From contig DBRW01000035.1 in NCBI GenBank assembly GCA_002306075.1, forward strand, positions 1-64,000: DNA of 64,000 bases, given 5' to 3'. The translations under genes were made by a program, and so were the position numbers. The notes beneath the pieces were generated by a model. It did not search any database and was not told the DNA's origin. It was given only the letters and a program-made list of their open reading frames with translations. Below, piece by piece: positions 37,738-46,731 of this stretch (position 1 is its first letter; every line of letters starts with the position of its first letter). Source of the DNA: Synergistaceae bacterium UBA1358 (lineage in GTDB: Bacteria; Synergistota; Synergistia; Synergistales; Synergistaceae).

Positions 37738-38235
37738 CTGCGAGCCCTGGGCATAGATCCGGGGCTCGGCACTATGGGCTACGGGATAGTCTCGCAGTTC
37801 GGAGACAGACTGGTATGCGAGTGCTACGGAGTCATAAGGACTCCGTCTTCGCTCTCTCTCACAAAAAGGCTCTCGTTGCTCTACGATGAGCTGAAGGAGA
37901 GAGCGGCGGAGTATCCACCCGACATAATAGCCGTAGAAAAGCTTTTCTTCGGAAGGAACATAACGACGGCTGAGATGGTCTGGCAGGCAAGGGGAGTCAT
38001 ACTCCTCTTCGCCGCGCAGATGGGCATAGACCCCTACGAGATCAAGCCGTCGGAGGTCAAGCTGGCCGTATGCGGATACGGTGCGGCGGAGAAGGGGCAG
38101 GTCCAGGGCATGGTCGCCAACCTGCTGGGGCTTGAGAAGAACCCGAGTCCCGACGATGCGGCAGATGCCCTCGCCATAGCGATAGCCGGTCTTTCAATGT
38201 CATCTTTCGACAGGAATATACTGAAGGGATACTGA
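37738..38235 (+). CDS. ruvC: Holliday junction endonuclease RuvC (non-canonical start)
   Basis: About 165 residues. Acidic residues of the RNase-H-like active site are visible: D in LGIDPGLGTMGYG, E in AVEKLFFGRN, and DD in SPDDAADALAIA. No ATG, GTG or TTG occurs in frame between 37606 (deep inside yebC) and the conserved LGIDPG segment. The best start by family alignment is CTG 37738, giving an N-terminus M-RALGIDPG; CTG 37747 is the alternative, about 10 nt after AAAGG. Initiation may depend on coupling to yebC, which stops 19 nt upstream. A sequencing error is the other explanation. Confidence 0.88.
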   Translation: MRALGIDPGLGTMGYGIVSQFGDRLVCECYGVIRTPSSLSLTKRLSLLYDELKERAAEYPPDIIAVEKLFFGRNITTAEMVWQARGVILLFAAQMGIDPYEIKPSEVKLAVCGYGAAEKGQVQGMVANLLGLEKNPSPDDAADALAIAIAGLSMSSFDRNILKGY

Positions 38236-38238
38236 AAA

Positions 38239-38844
38239 ATGATCAATACGCTTCGAGGCAAAGTACTCTCGATCGGGGAAGAGAGCATCACACTGGAGGT
38301 CGCCGGATTCGGGCTCGAGGTCTTCGCGACAAGGTCGCTGATGTCACAGGCGGAACTCTCGGAAGAACTTTTCTGCTACGCATACATGCAGATAAGCGAC
38401 GCGGGGGTAAGTCTTTTCGGCTTTTCTGACGAACGGGAACGGCTGCTCTTCTTTGAACTGCTGCAGGTCAAAACAGTGGGAGGAAAGCTTGCCGTCACCT
38501 TGCTGCGCCACCTTGACACCGACCAGATACTCAAAGCGATCGCTTCGGGCAGCAGCGCCATGCTTACTGTCCCTGGACTCGGAGCCAAGAGGGCGGAACG
38601 GATCTGCTTCGAACTGAAGAACAGGATAGCCAAGAAATTCAGCGAGATAGCCGGGGTCGGTGAGCAGGGGTCGAAGGACCGCGCCTCGGACAGTTTTGTA
38701 TTGGAGGCCCTCACGGGACTGGGCTTCACACAGGGAGAGGCAGTCCGTGCGATATCGAGGGCAAGGGCAGAAGCCGGCCCAGATGCCTCATGGACGGAAG
38801 AGGATCTGCTGAAGACATCGCTCAGCCTGCTTCGCAGGAACTGA
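38239..38844 (+). CDS. ruvA: Holliday junction branch migration protein RuvA
   Basis: 201 residues. OB-fold N-terminus (INTLRGKVLSIGEESI), two helix-hairpin-helix motifs in the middle (LTVPGLGAKRAERICFELK near residue 112), and a small C-terminal RuvB-binding domain (EALTGLGFTQGEAVRAI). A tetramer holds the four-way junction and recruits RuvB. It begins 3 bp after ruvC. Confidence 0.95.
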   Translation: MINTLRGKVLSIGEESITLEVAGFGLEVFATRSLMSQAELSEELFCYAYMQISDAGVSLFGFSDERERLLFFELLQVKTVGGKLAVTLLRHLDTDQILKAIASGSSAMLTVPGLGAKRAERICFELKNRIAKKFSEIAGVGEQGSKDRASDSFVLEALTGLGFTQGEAVRAISRARAEAGPDASWTEEDLLKTSLSLLRRN

Positions 38845-38868
38845 AGAAGGATAACGTGAGGGCATAAA

Positions 38869-39933
38869 ATGACTGACAACGGCGACAAACTCATCGAAAG
38901 GATCAGGAACGACAAGGAGGACGAAATATCTACGATCCGTCCGCAGGCCCTTGATGAATTTATTGGACAGACCGCTCTCAAAGACAAGCTGTCCATCTTC
39001 ATGACAGCCTCGCTCCAGAGATCAGAGCCGCTTGACCACACCCTCTTTTACGGACCTCCCGGTCTCGGAAAGACGACCCTTGCAGGGATAATCGCAAAAG
39101 AGATGAAGGGGAATCTTCGCGTAACGACGGGACCGGCGCTTGAAAGGGCCGGAGACCTCGCCGCCATACTCTCCAACATACAGCCGAACGACGTCCTCTT
39201 CATCGATGAGATCCACAGGATGTCCGCGCACATCGAAGAGATACTCTATCCCGCTATGGAAGATTTTTCTCTCTCAATAATCGTGGGGAAGGGACCTCTC
39301 GCAAGAAGCATAAGGCTCTCGCTCCCCAAGTTCACGCTGATAGGCGCAACGACCCGTCTGGGGCTCCTTACGTCGCCGCTGCGCGCAAGGTTCGGCATAG
39401 TGGAACAGCTGCACCTCTATTCTTCCGACGAACTCACCGCCATAGTCAAACGGGGGGCGGAGGTGCTTGGAGTGAAGATCTCGGATGACGCAGCTGTAGA
39501 GATCGGGCTCCGTTCACGCGGCACTCCGAGGGTCGCGCTGCGTCTGCTGAGAAGGGTCAGAGATGTGGCGGAGGTCAAAAGAGCCCCGATCGTTGAAAGA
39601 GATCTGTCCAAATATGCGCTTGACATGCTCGGAGTGGACTCTGAGGGGCTTGACGACGGCGACAGAAAATTCCTGACCGCGCTCGTCGAACTTTTCGACG
39701 GCGGGCCGGTGGGCCTTTCGACCCTTGCCGCCGCGCTCAACGAGGATACCCAGACCATAGAGGACATTTACGAACCGTACCTGATACAGAAAGGGCTTAT
39801 TGAGAGGACACCGCGAGGAAGGAAGGCTACAAGGAACACGTGGGACTACCTGGGCCTTCCCGTATCGCCCCGTTTTGTCCAGTACCAGCAAATGCAGCTT
39901 CTATCGGAGGAGGATGCTGAATGCAGCAAATAG
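38869..39933 (+). CDS. ruvB: Holliday junction branch migration ATPase RuvB
   Basis: 354 residues. N-terminal [12 protein letters not shown], Walker [15 protein letters not shown] near residue 65, Walker [11 protein letters not shown], sensor [18 protein letters not shown] and the winged-helix C-terminus ending in [17 protein letters not shown] hexameric AAA+ motor. Overlaps the DUF2905 gene by 13 nt. Confidence 0.96.
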   Translation: MTDNGDKLIERIRNDKEDEISTIRPQALDEFIGQTALKDKLSIFMTASLQRSEPLDHTLFYGPPGLGKTTLAGIIAKEMKGNLRVTTGPALERAGDLAAILSNIQPNDVLFIDEIHRMSAHIEEILYPAMEDFSLSIIVGKGPLARSIRLSLPKFTLIGATTRLGLLTSPLRARFGIVEQLHLYSSDELTAIVKRGAEVLGVKISDDAAVEIGLRSRGTPRVALRLLRRVRDVAEVKRAPIVERDLSKYALDMLGVDSEGLDDGDRKFLTALVELFDGGPVGLSTLAAALNEDTQTIEDIYEPYLIQKGLIERTPRGRKATRNTWDYLGLPVSPRFVQYQQMQLLSEEDAECSK

Positions 39934-40145
39934 GCAAAATGCTCATCTTCATAGGTCTTCTGACGGCCGCGACAGGATCCGTACTGCTACTGGCAGGCCG
40001 CTTCAACATCCCTTTCGGAAATCTCCCCGGAGATATCACATACCAGAAGAAAAACCTGACTGTATTCGCGCCGTTTGGCACGATGCTCCTTATAAGCGTG
40101 ATACTTACCGTGATATTAAATATTTTTTCAAGGTGGAAGCATTGA
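39921..40145 (+). CDS. DUF2905 family membrane protein
   Basis: 74 residues with two membrane helices and the family hallmark [20 protein letters not shown] between them (about residues 36-55). The function is unknown, but genes of this family regularly follow ruvB. GGAGGAGG, inside the end of ruvB, precedes ATG 39921. Its stop overlaps the next start (TTGA). Confidence 0.85.
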   Translation: MQQIGKMLIFIGLLTAATGSVLLLAGRFNIPFGNLPGDITYQKKNLTVFAPFGTMLLISVILTVILNIFSRWKH

Positions 40146-41620
40146 AAAAACTGCCCGCATTATATATCTGCCTTTTATTTATCCTTCTTTTGCCCTTTGA
40201 TGCATACGCTGTCACAAAAGAGATCTCAGTCGTGCTTGACAACGGGATCTCACGGGTGTCTGTTTCGGGCAGGGGGATGAAGCTTAGCGGCACCGACGGT
40301 AAAGAGGCCGTTCTGTCCGGGACCCGCAGGATCGAGAAAAGAAGCGGCACCGAGATCTCGGCTGGAGGGCAGATCTTCCGGATGCCGCTTAAAATCTCCT
40401 CCGACGGTCCGATAAACTACAACGGATCTCTCTACAACGGCACTTTCGTCTTCAAAAACTCAGCCAACGGGTTCAAAGTCACCAATATCATAGATATCGA
40501 AGAGTACCTGCGCGGCGTGATCAAGGCAGAAATGGACCCCAGATCTCCGTTTGAGGCGCTGAAGGCGCAGGTGATCCTTGCGCGCACCTTTGCAGTCGTA
40601 TCTGGCAGCAAACACGGCGAGGACGATCTCTGCGACAGCTGGCACTGTCAGGTCTACAAGGGAATATCGGCGCACGACAGCACCGCGGACAGGGCCATAC
40701 GTGAGACATCGGGCCTGATCCTGAGATGGAAAGGAGCCCCTGCGAGCGTCTACTACCACGCAGACAGCGGAGGGATGGTCACATCCCCGGCTAACGTATG
40801 GGGCGGCGGCGCGGACATCCCGTATCTCAGACCCAAAGCCGAACCCTTCGCATATTCCGGACGCAGCAGTACATGGGAGGCGGCTCTGCCTGTCTCAGCG
40901 GTCCGTTCAAAGCTTGAAGCGGGCGGTATCTATGTCGGGGAACTCATATCTCTTGTACCGCTCAAAAGGGATGAGACGGGCAGGGTACTGACTATGGAGG
41001 TAAGGGGCAGCTCAGGCACAAAAGTCATTTCAGGGTATAAATTCAGGAATATCATAGGAGCCGGGATTGTAAAGAGCACGCTTTTCGAGTTCGGCACAAG
41101 GTCGCCCTATATAAACGAACAGCGCGGATCACTGCCGTCGGTCCCTGCGCTTTCACCAAAGCCCGCAGAGACGCCGATTTCCACCGGGACACCCGAAAAT
41201 ATCGATCTGTCCGGAATGCCGGAGGACAAGGAAGAAAAGATAATCTGGATGACGAAGAAAAGGCTATTCACAACGCTGGAACTGATGGAGATACTCTCCA
41301 GACCGGACGACATAGACTCATACATAGAGAAGGGGACAGCCCGTGCCGAGGGACGCCTGCCGATGCCGGACCTTCCGGCCGGGGCACCCGCGGACGACAG
41401 CGCTGCAGCAGGCGAAGATACCTTCCGGATGCCGGAGATCCGCTATGTCCCAAATCTTTCGATGGCTCCGGCGGCGGGCACGACTGTAAAGATATACGGA
41501 AGGGGATCGGGTCACGGTGTCGGTCTTTCGCAAAACGGCGCGAAGGCGATGGCGGCAAAGGGCTGGACCTGCGCCCAGATCCTAGGTTATTATTTCCCGG
41601 GCACAACCACAGGACAGTGA
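40142..41620 (+). CDS. SpoIID/LytB domain protein with a long insertion
   Basis: 492 residues from TTG 40142, overlapping the previous stop by 4 nt, with AAGGTGG at 40131-40137. A clear signal peptide (LYICLLFILLLPFDAYA) sends it out of the cytoplasm. The SpoIID domain has YLRGVIKAEMDPRSPFEALK near residue 122 and LARTFAV near 147; the C-terminal GRGSGHGVGLSQNGAKAMA block is near 453. About 115 residues between them (roughly 325-440) form a proline-rich, low-complexity insertion absent from standard SpoIID. SpoIID is a lytic transglycosylase acting on denuded glycan strands; in a non-sporulating diderm the role is probably general wall remodelling. Confidence 0.87.
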   Translation: MKKLPALYICLLFILLLPFDAYAVTKEISVVLDNGISRVSVSGRGMKLSGTDGKEAVLSGTRRIEKRSGTEISAGGQIFRMPLKISSDGPINYNGSLYNGTFVFKNSANGFKVTNIIDIEEYLRGVIKAEMDPRSPFEALKAQVILARTFAVVSGSKHGEDDLCDSWHCQVYKGISAHDSTADRAIRETSGLILRWKGAPASVYYHADSGGMVTSPANVWGGGADIPYLRPKAEPFAYSGRSSTWEAALPVSAVRSKLEAGGIYVGELISLVPLKRDETGRVLTMEVRGSSGTKVISGYKFRNIIGAGIVKSTLFEFGTRSPYINEQRGSLPSVPALSPKPAETPISTGTPENIDLSGMPEDKEEKIIWMTKKRLFTTLELMEILSRPDDIDSYIEKGTARAEGRLPMPDLPAGAPADDSAAAGEDTFRMPEIRYVPNLSMAPAAGTTVKIYGRGSGHGVGLSQNGAKAMAAKGWTCAQILGYYFPGTTTGQ

Positions 41621-41631
41621 GGAAGGATATT

Positions 41632-42690
41632 TTGGACAGCACAGGACATGATTTTTCAAAGACCTCGACATACGATTACTATCTTCCCAAAGAACTGATC
41701 GCACAGGATCCCGTAGAACCCAGAGATTCGTCAAGGCTGATGGTCCTCCATAAGGATTCAGGAATAAGAGAGCACAAAATATTCAGAGACATAAAGGATC
41801 ACCTCAGGGAGGGTGATCTGCTGGTCCTCAACGACACGAGGGTCCTTCCCGCACGCGTCACGGGCGTCAAAAAAAACGGCGAGGCGAAGGTCGAGATCTT
41901 TTTCCTCTCTCCGACAACAGCAGGATCCGAGAAGTGGACAGCCCTCGTGAGACCGGGCAGGAAGCTTAAGGAGGGATCCCGCGTTATCCTTGGAGACGAT
42001 ACGGAGGTCACAGTCGGCGAAAGGCTTGAAGACGGGGTAAGGTATATACATTTCTCACCTTCCGACGATCCCTTCGCGATCATACACAAGTACGGCACGA
42101 CACCGCTGCCTCACTACATTACAGAGACTCATGCCGAACCTGAGCGCTACCAGACGGTATATTCAAGGCCGGAAAAAGAGAACTCAGTCGCCTCTCCGAC
42201 AGCCGGGCTCCATTTCACTGACAGGCTTCTGAAAGAGATCAGGGAAATGGGCGCAGACGAGACCTTCGTTACCCTGCAGGTCGGGCTCGGCACGTTCAGA
42301 CCGGTCAAAACAGAGGATATATCACAGCATATAATGCACAGCGAGCTCTGTGAAGTCCCCGAGGACACCGCGGCAAAGATAAGGGAAACAAAGGCAAGGG
42401 GAGGCAGGGTGATAGCTGTCGGGACCACCGTCGTAAGGACCCTTGAATCCTTTGCCCTGCATTACGGCGAAGTAAGGGCCGGGAGGCTGGACACTAGGCT
42501 CTTCATAACGCCCGGATTCGATTTCAGGGTCATAGATGCCCTGATAACGAACTATCACCTGCCCAAAAGCACCCTTCTTATGCTCGTGTCTGCGTTTGCG
42601 GGCTACGACCTGATCATGGAGGCCTACAGGGAGGCTGTGGAAATGAGATACAGGTTCTTCTCGTTCGGAGATTCGATGTTTATCTGCTGA
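41632..42690 (+). CDS. queA: tRNA preQ1(34) S-adenosylmethionine ribosyltransferase-isomerase
   Basis: 352 residues from TTG 41632, which has AGGAAGGA 5 nt upstream; GTG 41617 overlapping the previous stop is the alternative (357 residues). Family blocks: YDYYLPKELIAQDPVEPRDSS, LVLNDTRVLPARV near 65, TPLPHYITE near 162, SVASPTAGLHFT near 188 and FITPGFDFRVIDALITNYHLPKS near 290. It makes epoxyqueuosine at the wobble base of tRNAs. tgt, its usual partner, is not in the window. Confidence 0.95.
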   Translation: MDSTGHDFSKTSTYDYYLPKELIAQDPVEPRDSSRLMVLHKDSGIREHKIFRDIKDHLREGDLLVLNDTRVLPARVTGVKKNGEAKVEIFFLSPTTAGSEKWTALVRPGRKLKEGSRVILGDDTEVTVGERLEDGVRYIHFSPSDDPFAIIHKYGTTPLPHYITETHAEPERYQTVYSRPEKENSVASPTAGLHFTDRLLKEIREMGADETFVTLQVGLGTFRPVKTEDISQHIMHSELCEVPEDTAAKIRETKARGGRVIAVGTTVVRTLESFALHYGEVRAGRLDTRLFITPGFDFRVIDALITNYHLPKSTLLMLVSAFAGYDLIMEAYREAVEMRYRFFSFGDSMFIC

Positions 42691-42712
42691 GAACGACTGC
42701 GGATCACAAAAT

Positions 42713-42753
42713 AAAAAAGAGTCAGGCCGCTGAAACGGGCCTGACTCTTTTTT
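42713..42753. terminator. Bidirectional rho-independent terminator between queA and hutI
   Basis: Perfect 10-bp arms GAGTCAGGCC (42719-42728) and GGCCTGACTC (42738-42747), flanked by six A on the left and six T on the right, so it can stop transcripts from both converging genes. Confidence 0.95.
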
Positions 42754-42770
42754 ATACGCCTGTTATTTGT

Positions 42771-44015
42771 CTATGCCACTCTTTCAGCCAGCTTGTGCAC
42801 TTCGAGGACAGAGGTGCTTCCGACATGGTAGGCGAGCGTGGTCGGCGTCTCCCCGTCAAGGACGAGGAAGTCTGCCTGCTTTCCGGGCTCCAGGCTTCCT
42901 ACCTTGTGCTGCCTGTTTATGGCATATGCTGCGTTGAGCGTTGCCGCCGAAAGCGCCTCTTCGACAGTCATATCCATGTTCATGACGCCGAGGCCGAATA
43001 TGAAAGGGACCGACTCGCAGAAGCATGATCCGGGGTTGCAGTCCGTGGCGAGCGCGACCGGGACTTCCCAGTCTATCATCTCTCTGCCTTTGGCATAGGG
43101 CTTTTTGAGGCTGTAAGCCGTTGCCGGGAGAAGGACCGCGATCGATCCGGCCCTTCCCATCGCACGGAGGTTTTCCTCGGCTGCGGCGAGAAGGTGTTCC
43201 GCCGACCTGACTCCGAGCTCGGCAGCAAGACCGGCTCCACCGAGGTCATGCACTTCGTCTGCATGTATCTTCAGCCCGAAGCCCATCTCCCTCGCCGCAT
43301 TGAGTATCTTTCTGCTCTGCGCGACAGAGAAGACTCCCTCTTCGCAGAATATGTCGCAGAACTCGGCGATGCCCTGTTCCCTGACCTTGGGCAGCATCTC
43401 GTTGATGATGAGGTCAACGAAGTCGTCCGGCCTCTCTTTGTATTCGACAGGCACGGCGTGCGCGCCCATGAACGTCGGCACCACGTCAAGCGGGGTCTCC
43501 CTTGATATCCTGCTTATGACGGAGAGCATCTTGAGTTCGAGCTCAAGGTCGAGGCCGTAGCCGCTCTTTATCTCGATGGTCGTCGTTCCCTTGGCAAGGG
43601 CAGACAGCGCGAGCTTCTTCGTTGCAGAGAAGAGCTCTTCTTCCGTCACAGACTTTACGGCGTTCACCGAAGAGAGTATCCCGCCTCCGCGCTTAAGTAT
43701 CTCAAGGTAGGGGAGTCCGTCGAGCCTCATCTTGAACTCGTCTTCGCGTCTCTTCGCGAAACAGAGATGGGTGTGAGGATCCACGAATCCCGGGATCACG
43801 CAGGCTCCTCCCATATCCCTCTCTTCGTTCACGGCATATGCAGATATGCTGTGAAGGACTTCGCTTTCGTCTCCTATCTTCTCGATCAGCCCGTTGACAG
43901 CAAGGATGGCTCCCTTGGAGTACTCCCTGATCTTTCCCTGTTCTTTGCCTCTGAGGGGGTGTCCGGGATCCTGAGGGGTAAATATTCTGGCGTTCCTGTA
44001 AAGTTTTACTGTCAT
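42771..44015 (-). CDS. hutI: Imidazolonepropionase
   Basis: 414 residues, amidohydrolase fold. Metal site HTHLCFAKRREDEF near residue 77, TTIEIKSGYGLDLELELKML near 145, FMGAHAVP near 190, KIHADEVHD near 250, and VALATDCNPGSC near 320. It opens the ring of imidazolonepropionate to give N-formiminoglutamate, the third step of histidine breakdown. Its start overlaps the end of ftcD by 4 nt. Confidence 0.96.
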   Translation of the reverse strand: MTVKLYRNARIFTPQDPGHPLRGKEQGKIREYSKGAILAVNGLIEKIGDESEVLHSISAYAVNEERDMGGACVIPGFVDPHTHLCFAKRREDEFKMRLDGLPYLEILKRGGGILSSVNAVKSVTEEELFSATKKLALSALAKGTTTIEIKSGYGLDLELELKMLSVISRISRETPLDVVPTFMGAHAVPVEYKERPDDFVDLIINEMLPKVREQGIAEFCDIFCEEGVFSVAQSRKILNAAREMGFGLKIHADEVHDLGGAGLAAELGVRSAEHLLAAAEENLRAMGRAGSIAVLLPATAYSLKKPYAKGREMIDWEVPVALATDCNPGSCFCESVPFIFGLGVMNMDMTVEEALSAATLNAAYAINRQHKVGSLEPGKQADFLVLDGETPTTLAYHVGSTSVLEVHKLAERVA

Positions 44016-44935
44016 TCCGCCCTCTCTCCCATCAGTTCCAGAAGCTGAAGTTCCAGTACCTGTGCGGGATCGAAGTCGTTGATCTGCATATAGTAAGCAG
44101 CGCTTTCAAGTATCGCGTTGACGGGGATCATGCCGTATACCTCGGTCTCGATGACCTGGACTCCCCATCTCCTGGCTTCCATCCTGATCATTTCAAGGAC
44201 CCTGTAGAGCGAGTTCTTTTCGTAATCGACAAGGTTCATGCTTACCTGTGTGATGCCGCGCTCCTCGAGGGCGAGGCCTATGCCCTTGACGTGGCAGAAG
44301 CCGCCCGAAGATGCCCTGACCGTGTTCGCTATCTTCTTTGCGATCTCGACGTTGGGCGTATCGAGGTTTACGTTGAATGCCACGAGGAACTTGCGTGCAC
44401 CTATGACAGTGGCTCCGGCCGTGGGATGGAGTCCGGGGCCGCCCACATCGGGCATCCTTTCCTCTTTGGTCTTCGCCTCTTCCTTAAGGACTTCATACTG
44501 TCCCTTGCGGATGACCTCAAGGCGCTTCCTTTCGGGCCTCTTTGCGGCATCTTCGTAGAAATAGACAGGTATGCCGCACTCTTTGAAATAACGTTCACCG
44601 AAGTTGTGGGCGAGTTCTATGCACTCTTCCATCGTGATGCCCTTTATGGGTGTGAAGGGGACCACGTCGACGGCTCCTATCCTCGGATGTCCGCCCTGGT
44701 GCGAATTCATGTCTATGTTCGCAAGGGCGACCTTCGCTGCTTCGATCAGGGCATCCTGGATCGGCGCAGGGGCTCCGACAAGGCTTATGACCAGCCTGTT
44801 GTGGTCTTCATCAGCTCTGTGGTCAAGAAGGTAGACTCCCTTTTTGCCCTTGAAACAGTCGACTATCTTTTCGATAACTTCGGGGCGCCTTCCTTCGCTG
44901 AAGTTCGGCACACATTCGATCAGCTGCATTGCCAT
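44012..44935 (-). CDS. ftcD: Glutamate formiminotransferase
   Basis: 307 residues, the stand-alone transferase half of the animal FTCD enzyme. N-terminal LIECVPNFSEGRRPEVI, DHNRLVISLVG, IDMNSHQGGHPRIGAVDVVPF near residue 75, GLHPTAGATVIGAR near 168. It moves the formimino group from formiminoglutamate to tetrahydrofolate, giving glutamate and 5-formimino-THF. GGAGGAATAATT precedes ATG 44935. The matching cyclodeaminase is encoded separately at 48762. Confidence 0.95.
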   Translation of the reverse strand: MAMQLIECVPNFSEGRRPEVIEKIVDCFKGKKGVYLLDHRADEDHNRLVISLVGAPAPIQDALIEAAKVALANIDMNSHQGGHPRIGAVDVVPFTPIKGITMEECIELAHNFGERYFKECGIPVYFYEDAAKRPERKRLEVIRKGQYEVLKEEAKTKEERMPDVGGPGLHPTAGATVIGARKFLVAFNVNLDTPNVEIAKKIANTVRASSGGFCHVKGIGLALEERGITQVSMNLVDYEKNSLYRVLEMIRMEARRWGVQVIETEVYGMIPVNAILESAAYYMQINDFDPAQVLELQLLELMGERAE

Positions 44936-44970
44936 AATTATTCCTCCCTGTGTATTTTTGACTGGATTGA

Positions 44971-46503
44971 CTACCTGAGTTCCCCTGTCTCTTTCTCCAC
45001 GGCTTCAATTATAGTGCCATTGTCCACGAGTTCAAGGGATTTCAGCATAAGGGGCTGCATGTACTGGTCCTTTGCGTAGAAGGGGACCTCTTTCCTGAAC
45101 GCTTTATATGCCGCCGAAGTACCGCGTCCCGGTTTGAGCGGGGCCCTGAAGTCGATCCCCTGAGCGGCGTTGAGCATCTCTATGGAGATGACTCTCTTCA
45201 CGTTGTTGAGGATCGTCAGCCCTTTCCTTGCGCTGTAGCCGCCCATGGAGACGTGGTCTTCCTGGCCTGCCGATGTCGGGATCGAGTCGACGACTGAGGG
45301 ATGGGCGAGCACTTTGTTCTCGGAGACTATCGCTGCGGCCGTGTACTGCGGGATCATAAAGCCGCTGTTCACTCCGCTTTCCGCGACCAGAAACGGAGGC
45401 AGATCGGAGAGCTTGTGGTCCACGAGCCTTGCTATGCGCCTTTCGGATATGTTGGCCAGCTCGGCTACCGCTATCCCGAAGAAATCCATCGCCATCGCGA
45501 TCGGCTGGCCGTGGAAATTGCCTCCGCTGATCGCTTCGCCGTCCTGGTGGAAGATGATCGGGTTGTCCGTCACCGAGTTTATCTCTATGTTGATGACGTT
45601 TTCAACGTATGAGACGGCATCCCTGCTTGCCCCGTGAACCTGGGGGAGGCAGCGGAGCGAGTATGCGTCCTGGACCCTGTCCTTCTTATATGTCTCGATT
45701 ATCTCGCTGCCCTCTATCAGTTTTCTCATGTTTTCCGCCACGATGCTCTGTCCCACCTGCGGACGGAGGTCGTGTGTGCGTTTGTCGAATGCGTAGGGTA
45801 CTGCGTGAAGAGCCTCGGCAGAGAGCGCCGCCGCGATATCTGCGTTCTTCAGCAGTTTCTTCGCGTCATAGAGGCAGAGCGCGGCTATGCCGGTCATGAC
45901 CGTCGTGCCGTTGTTGAGGGCAAGCCCCTCTTTGGGCATAAGGTCGACAGGCTTGAGTCCGGTCATGTTAAGAGCCTCGCTGGTAGGCATCTTTTTGCCC
46001 TGGTAGACCACGTCGCCGAGACCGATCAGAGTTATGGCGAGATGTGAAAGCGGGCAGAGGTCTCCGCTCGCGCCGACAGATCCCTGACGCGGTATCACGG
46101 GATGGATGCCGAGATTCAGATAATTGACGAGCTGGGTGAGGGTATTGAGGCTTATCCCCGAGTATCCCCTGGTGAGAGTGTTGATCCTGAGAAGCATTAT
46201 CGCACGGACGAAGTCCTCTGGCAGGGCTTCGCCGAATCCGCATGCATGGCTCATAAGCAGGTTTTCCTGGAGCTGGCGGCTCTGATCCCTGGGGATGACC
46301 ACCGAAGCAAGGTCTCCGAAGCCCGTCGTGACTCCGTAAACCACCCTTCCTTCGTTGACCCATTCCTTGACCGAGTCGGCGCATTCCGCTATGGCTTTCT
46401 TCGCGCCCGGATCTATCTCTACCTTGTAACCGTTCCTTGCCACGTTGACGATATCGTTGATAGTAAGAGATTTTCCATCAAGAACTACCGTATTCAAGCT
46501 CAT
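44971..46503 (-). CDS. hutH: Histidine ammonia-lyase
   Basis: 510 residues. The self-made MIO cofactor comes from the ASG triplet in GSVGASGDLCPLSH near residue 144. Other family blocks are YGVTTGFGDLA near 59, GLALNNGTTVMTG near 190 and the C-terminal DQEDHVSMG-like segment (SAGQEDHVSMGGYSARK). It deaminates histidine to urocanate. First gene of the minus-strand hut unit, diverging from hutU across 228 bp; GGGGGA precedes the start. Confidence 0.96.
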   Translation of the reverse strand: MSLNTVVLDGKSLTINDIVNVARNGYKVEIDPGAKKAIAECADSVKEWVNEGRVVYGVTTGFGDLASVVIPRDQSRQLQENLLMSHACGFGEALPEDFVRAIMLLRINTLTRGYSGISLNTLTQLVNYLNLGIHPVIPRQGSVGASGDLCPLSHLAITLIGLGDVVYQGKKMPTSEALNMTGLKPVDLMPKEGLALNNGTTVMTGIAALCLYDAKKLLKNADIAAALSAEALHAVPYAFDKRTHDLRPQVGQSIVAENMRKLIEGSEIIETYKKDRVQDAYSLRCLPQVHGASRDAVSYVENVINIEINSVTDNPIIFHQDGEAISGGNFHGQPIAMAMDFFGIAVAELANISERRIARLVDHKLSDLPPFLVAESGVNSGFMIPQYTAAAIVSENKVLAHPSVVDSIPTSAGQEDHVSMGGYSARKGLTILNNVKRVISIEMLNAAQGIDFRAPLKPGRGTSAAYKAFRKEVPFYAKDQYMQPLMLKSLELVDNGTIIEAVEKETGELR

Positions 46504-46623
46504 CTCAAAAATCCCCCTTTTCTTGTTATAATGCTGTTATCTGAGGCCTGCAGTGCTATAATCATGATATTAGGATGAAACATTTTACTGTTAGATATTT
46601 ATCATATTTCACAGCTTTAATAC

Positions 46624-46652
46624 TTTCCAATCCTAAATCTTTGCGTTACAAT
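46624..46652 (+). promoter_or_regulatory. Candidate hutU promoter
   Basis: TTTCCA (46624-46629) and TACAAT (46647-46652) with a 17-bp spacer; predicted start near 46659, directly before the palindrome at 46664. Two more TATAAT hexamers on the plus strand (46527-46532 and 46557-46562) lack good -35 partners. Confidence 0.4.
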
Positions 46653-46663
46653 TAGTATAGTCA

Positions 46664-46691
46664 GATATTTTTCTTAGTCAAGAAAAATATC
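46664..46691. repeat. Perfect 12-bp palindrome, likely hut operator
   Basis: GATATTTTTCTT (46664-46675) and AAGAAAAATATC (46680-46691) are exact reverse complements around AGTC. Its place just downstream of the predicted hutU start suits a repressor roadblock; the 28-bp length and 4-bp spacer suit a dimeric regulator. No regulator gene is in the locus. Confidence 0.85.
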
Positions 46692-46731
46692 AGGAGAGAG
46701 TTAAAAAAATAAGAAACGGAGTTGACCAAAT

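Noticed and set aside
39800..40141. Upstream extension of the spoIID-like frame
   Set aside because: It runs through ruvB and DUF2905; a signal peptide begins exactly at TTG 40142.
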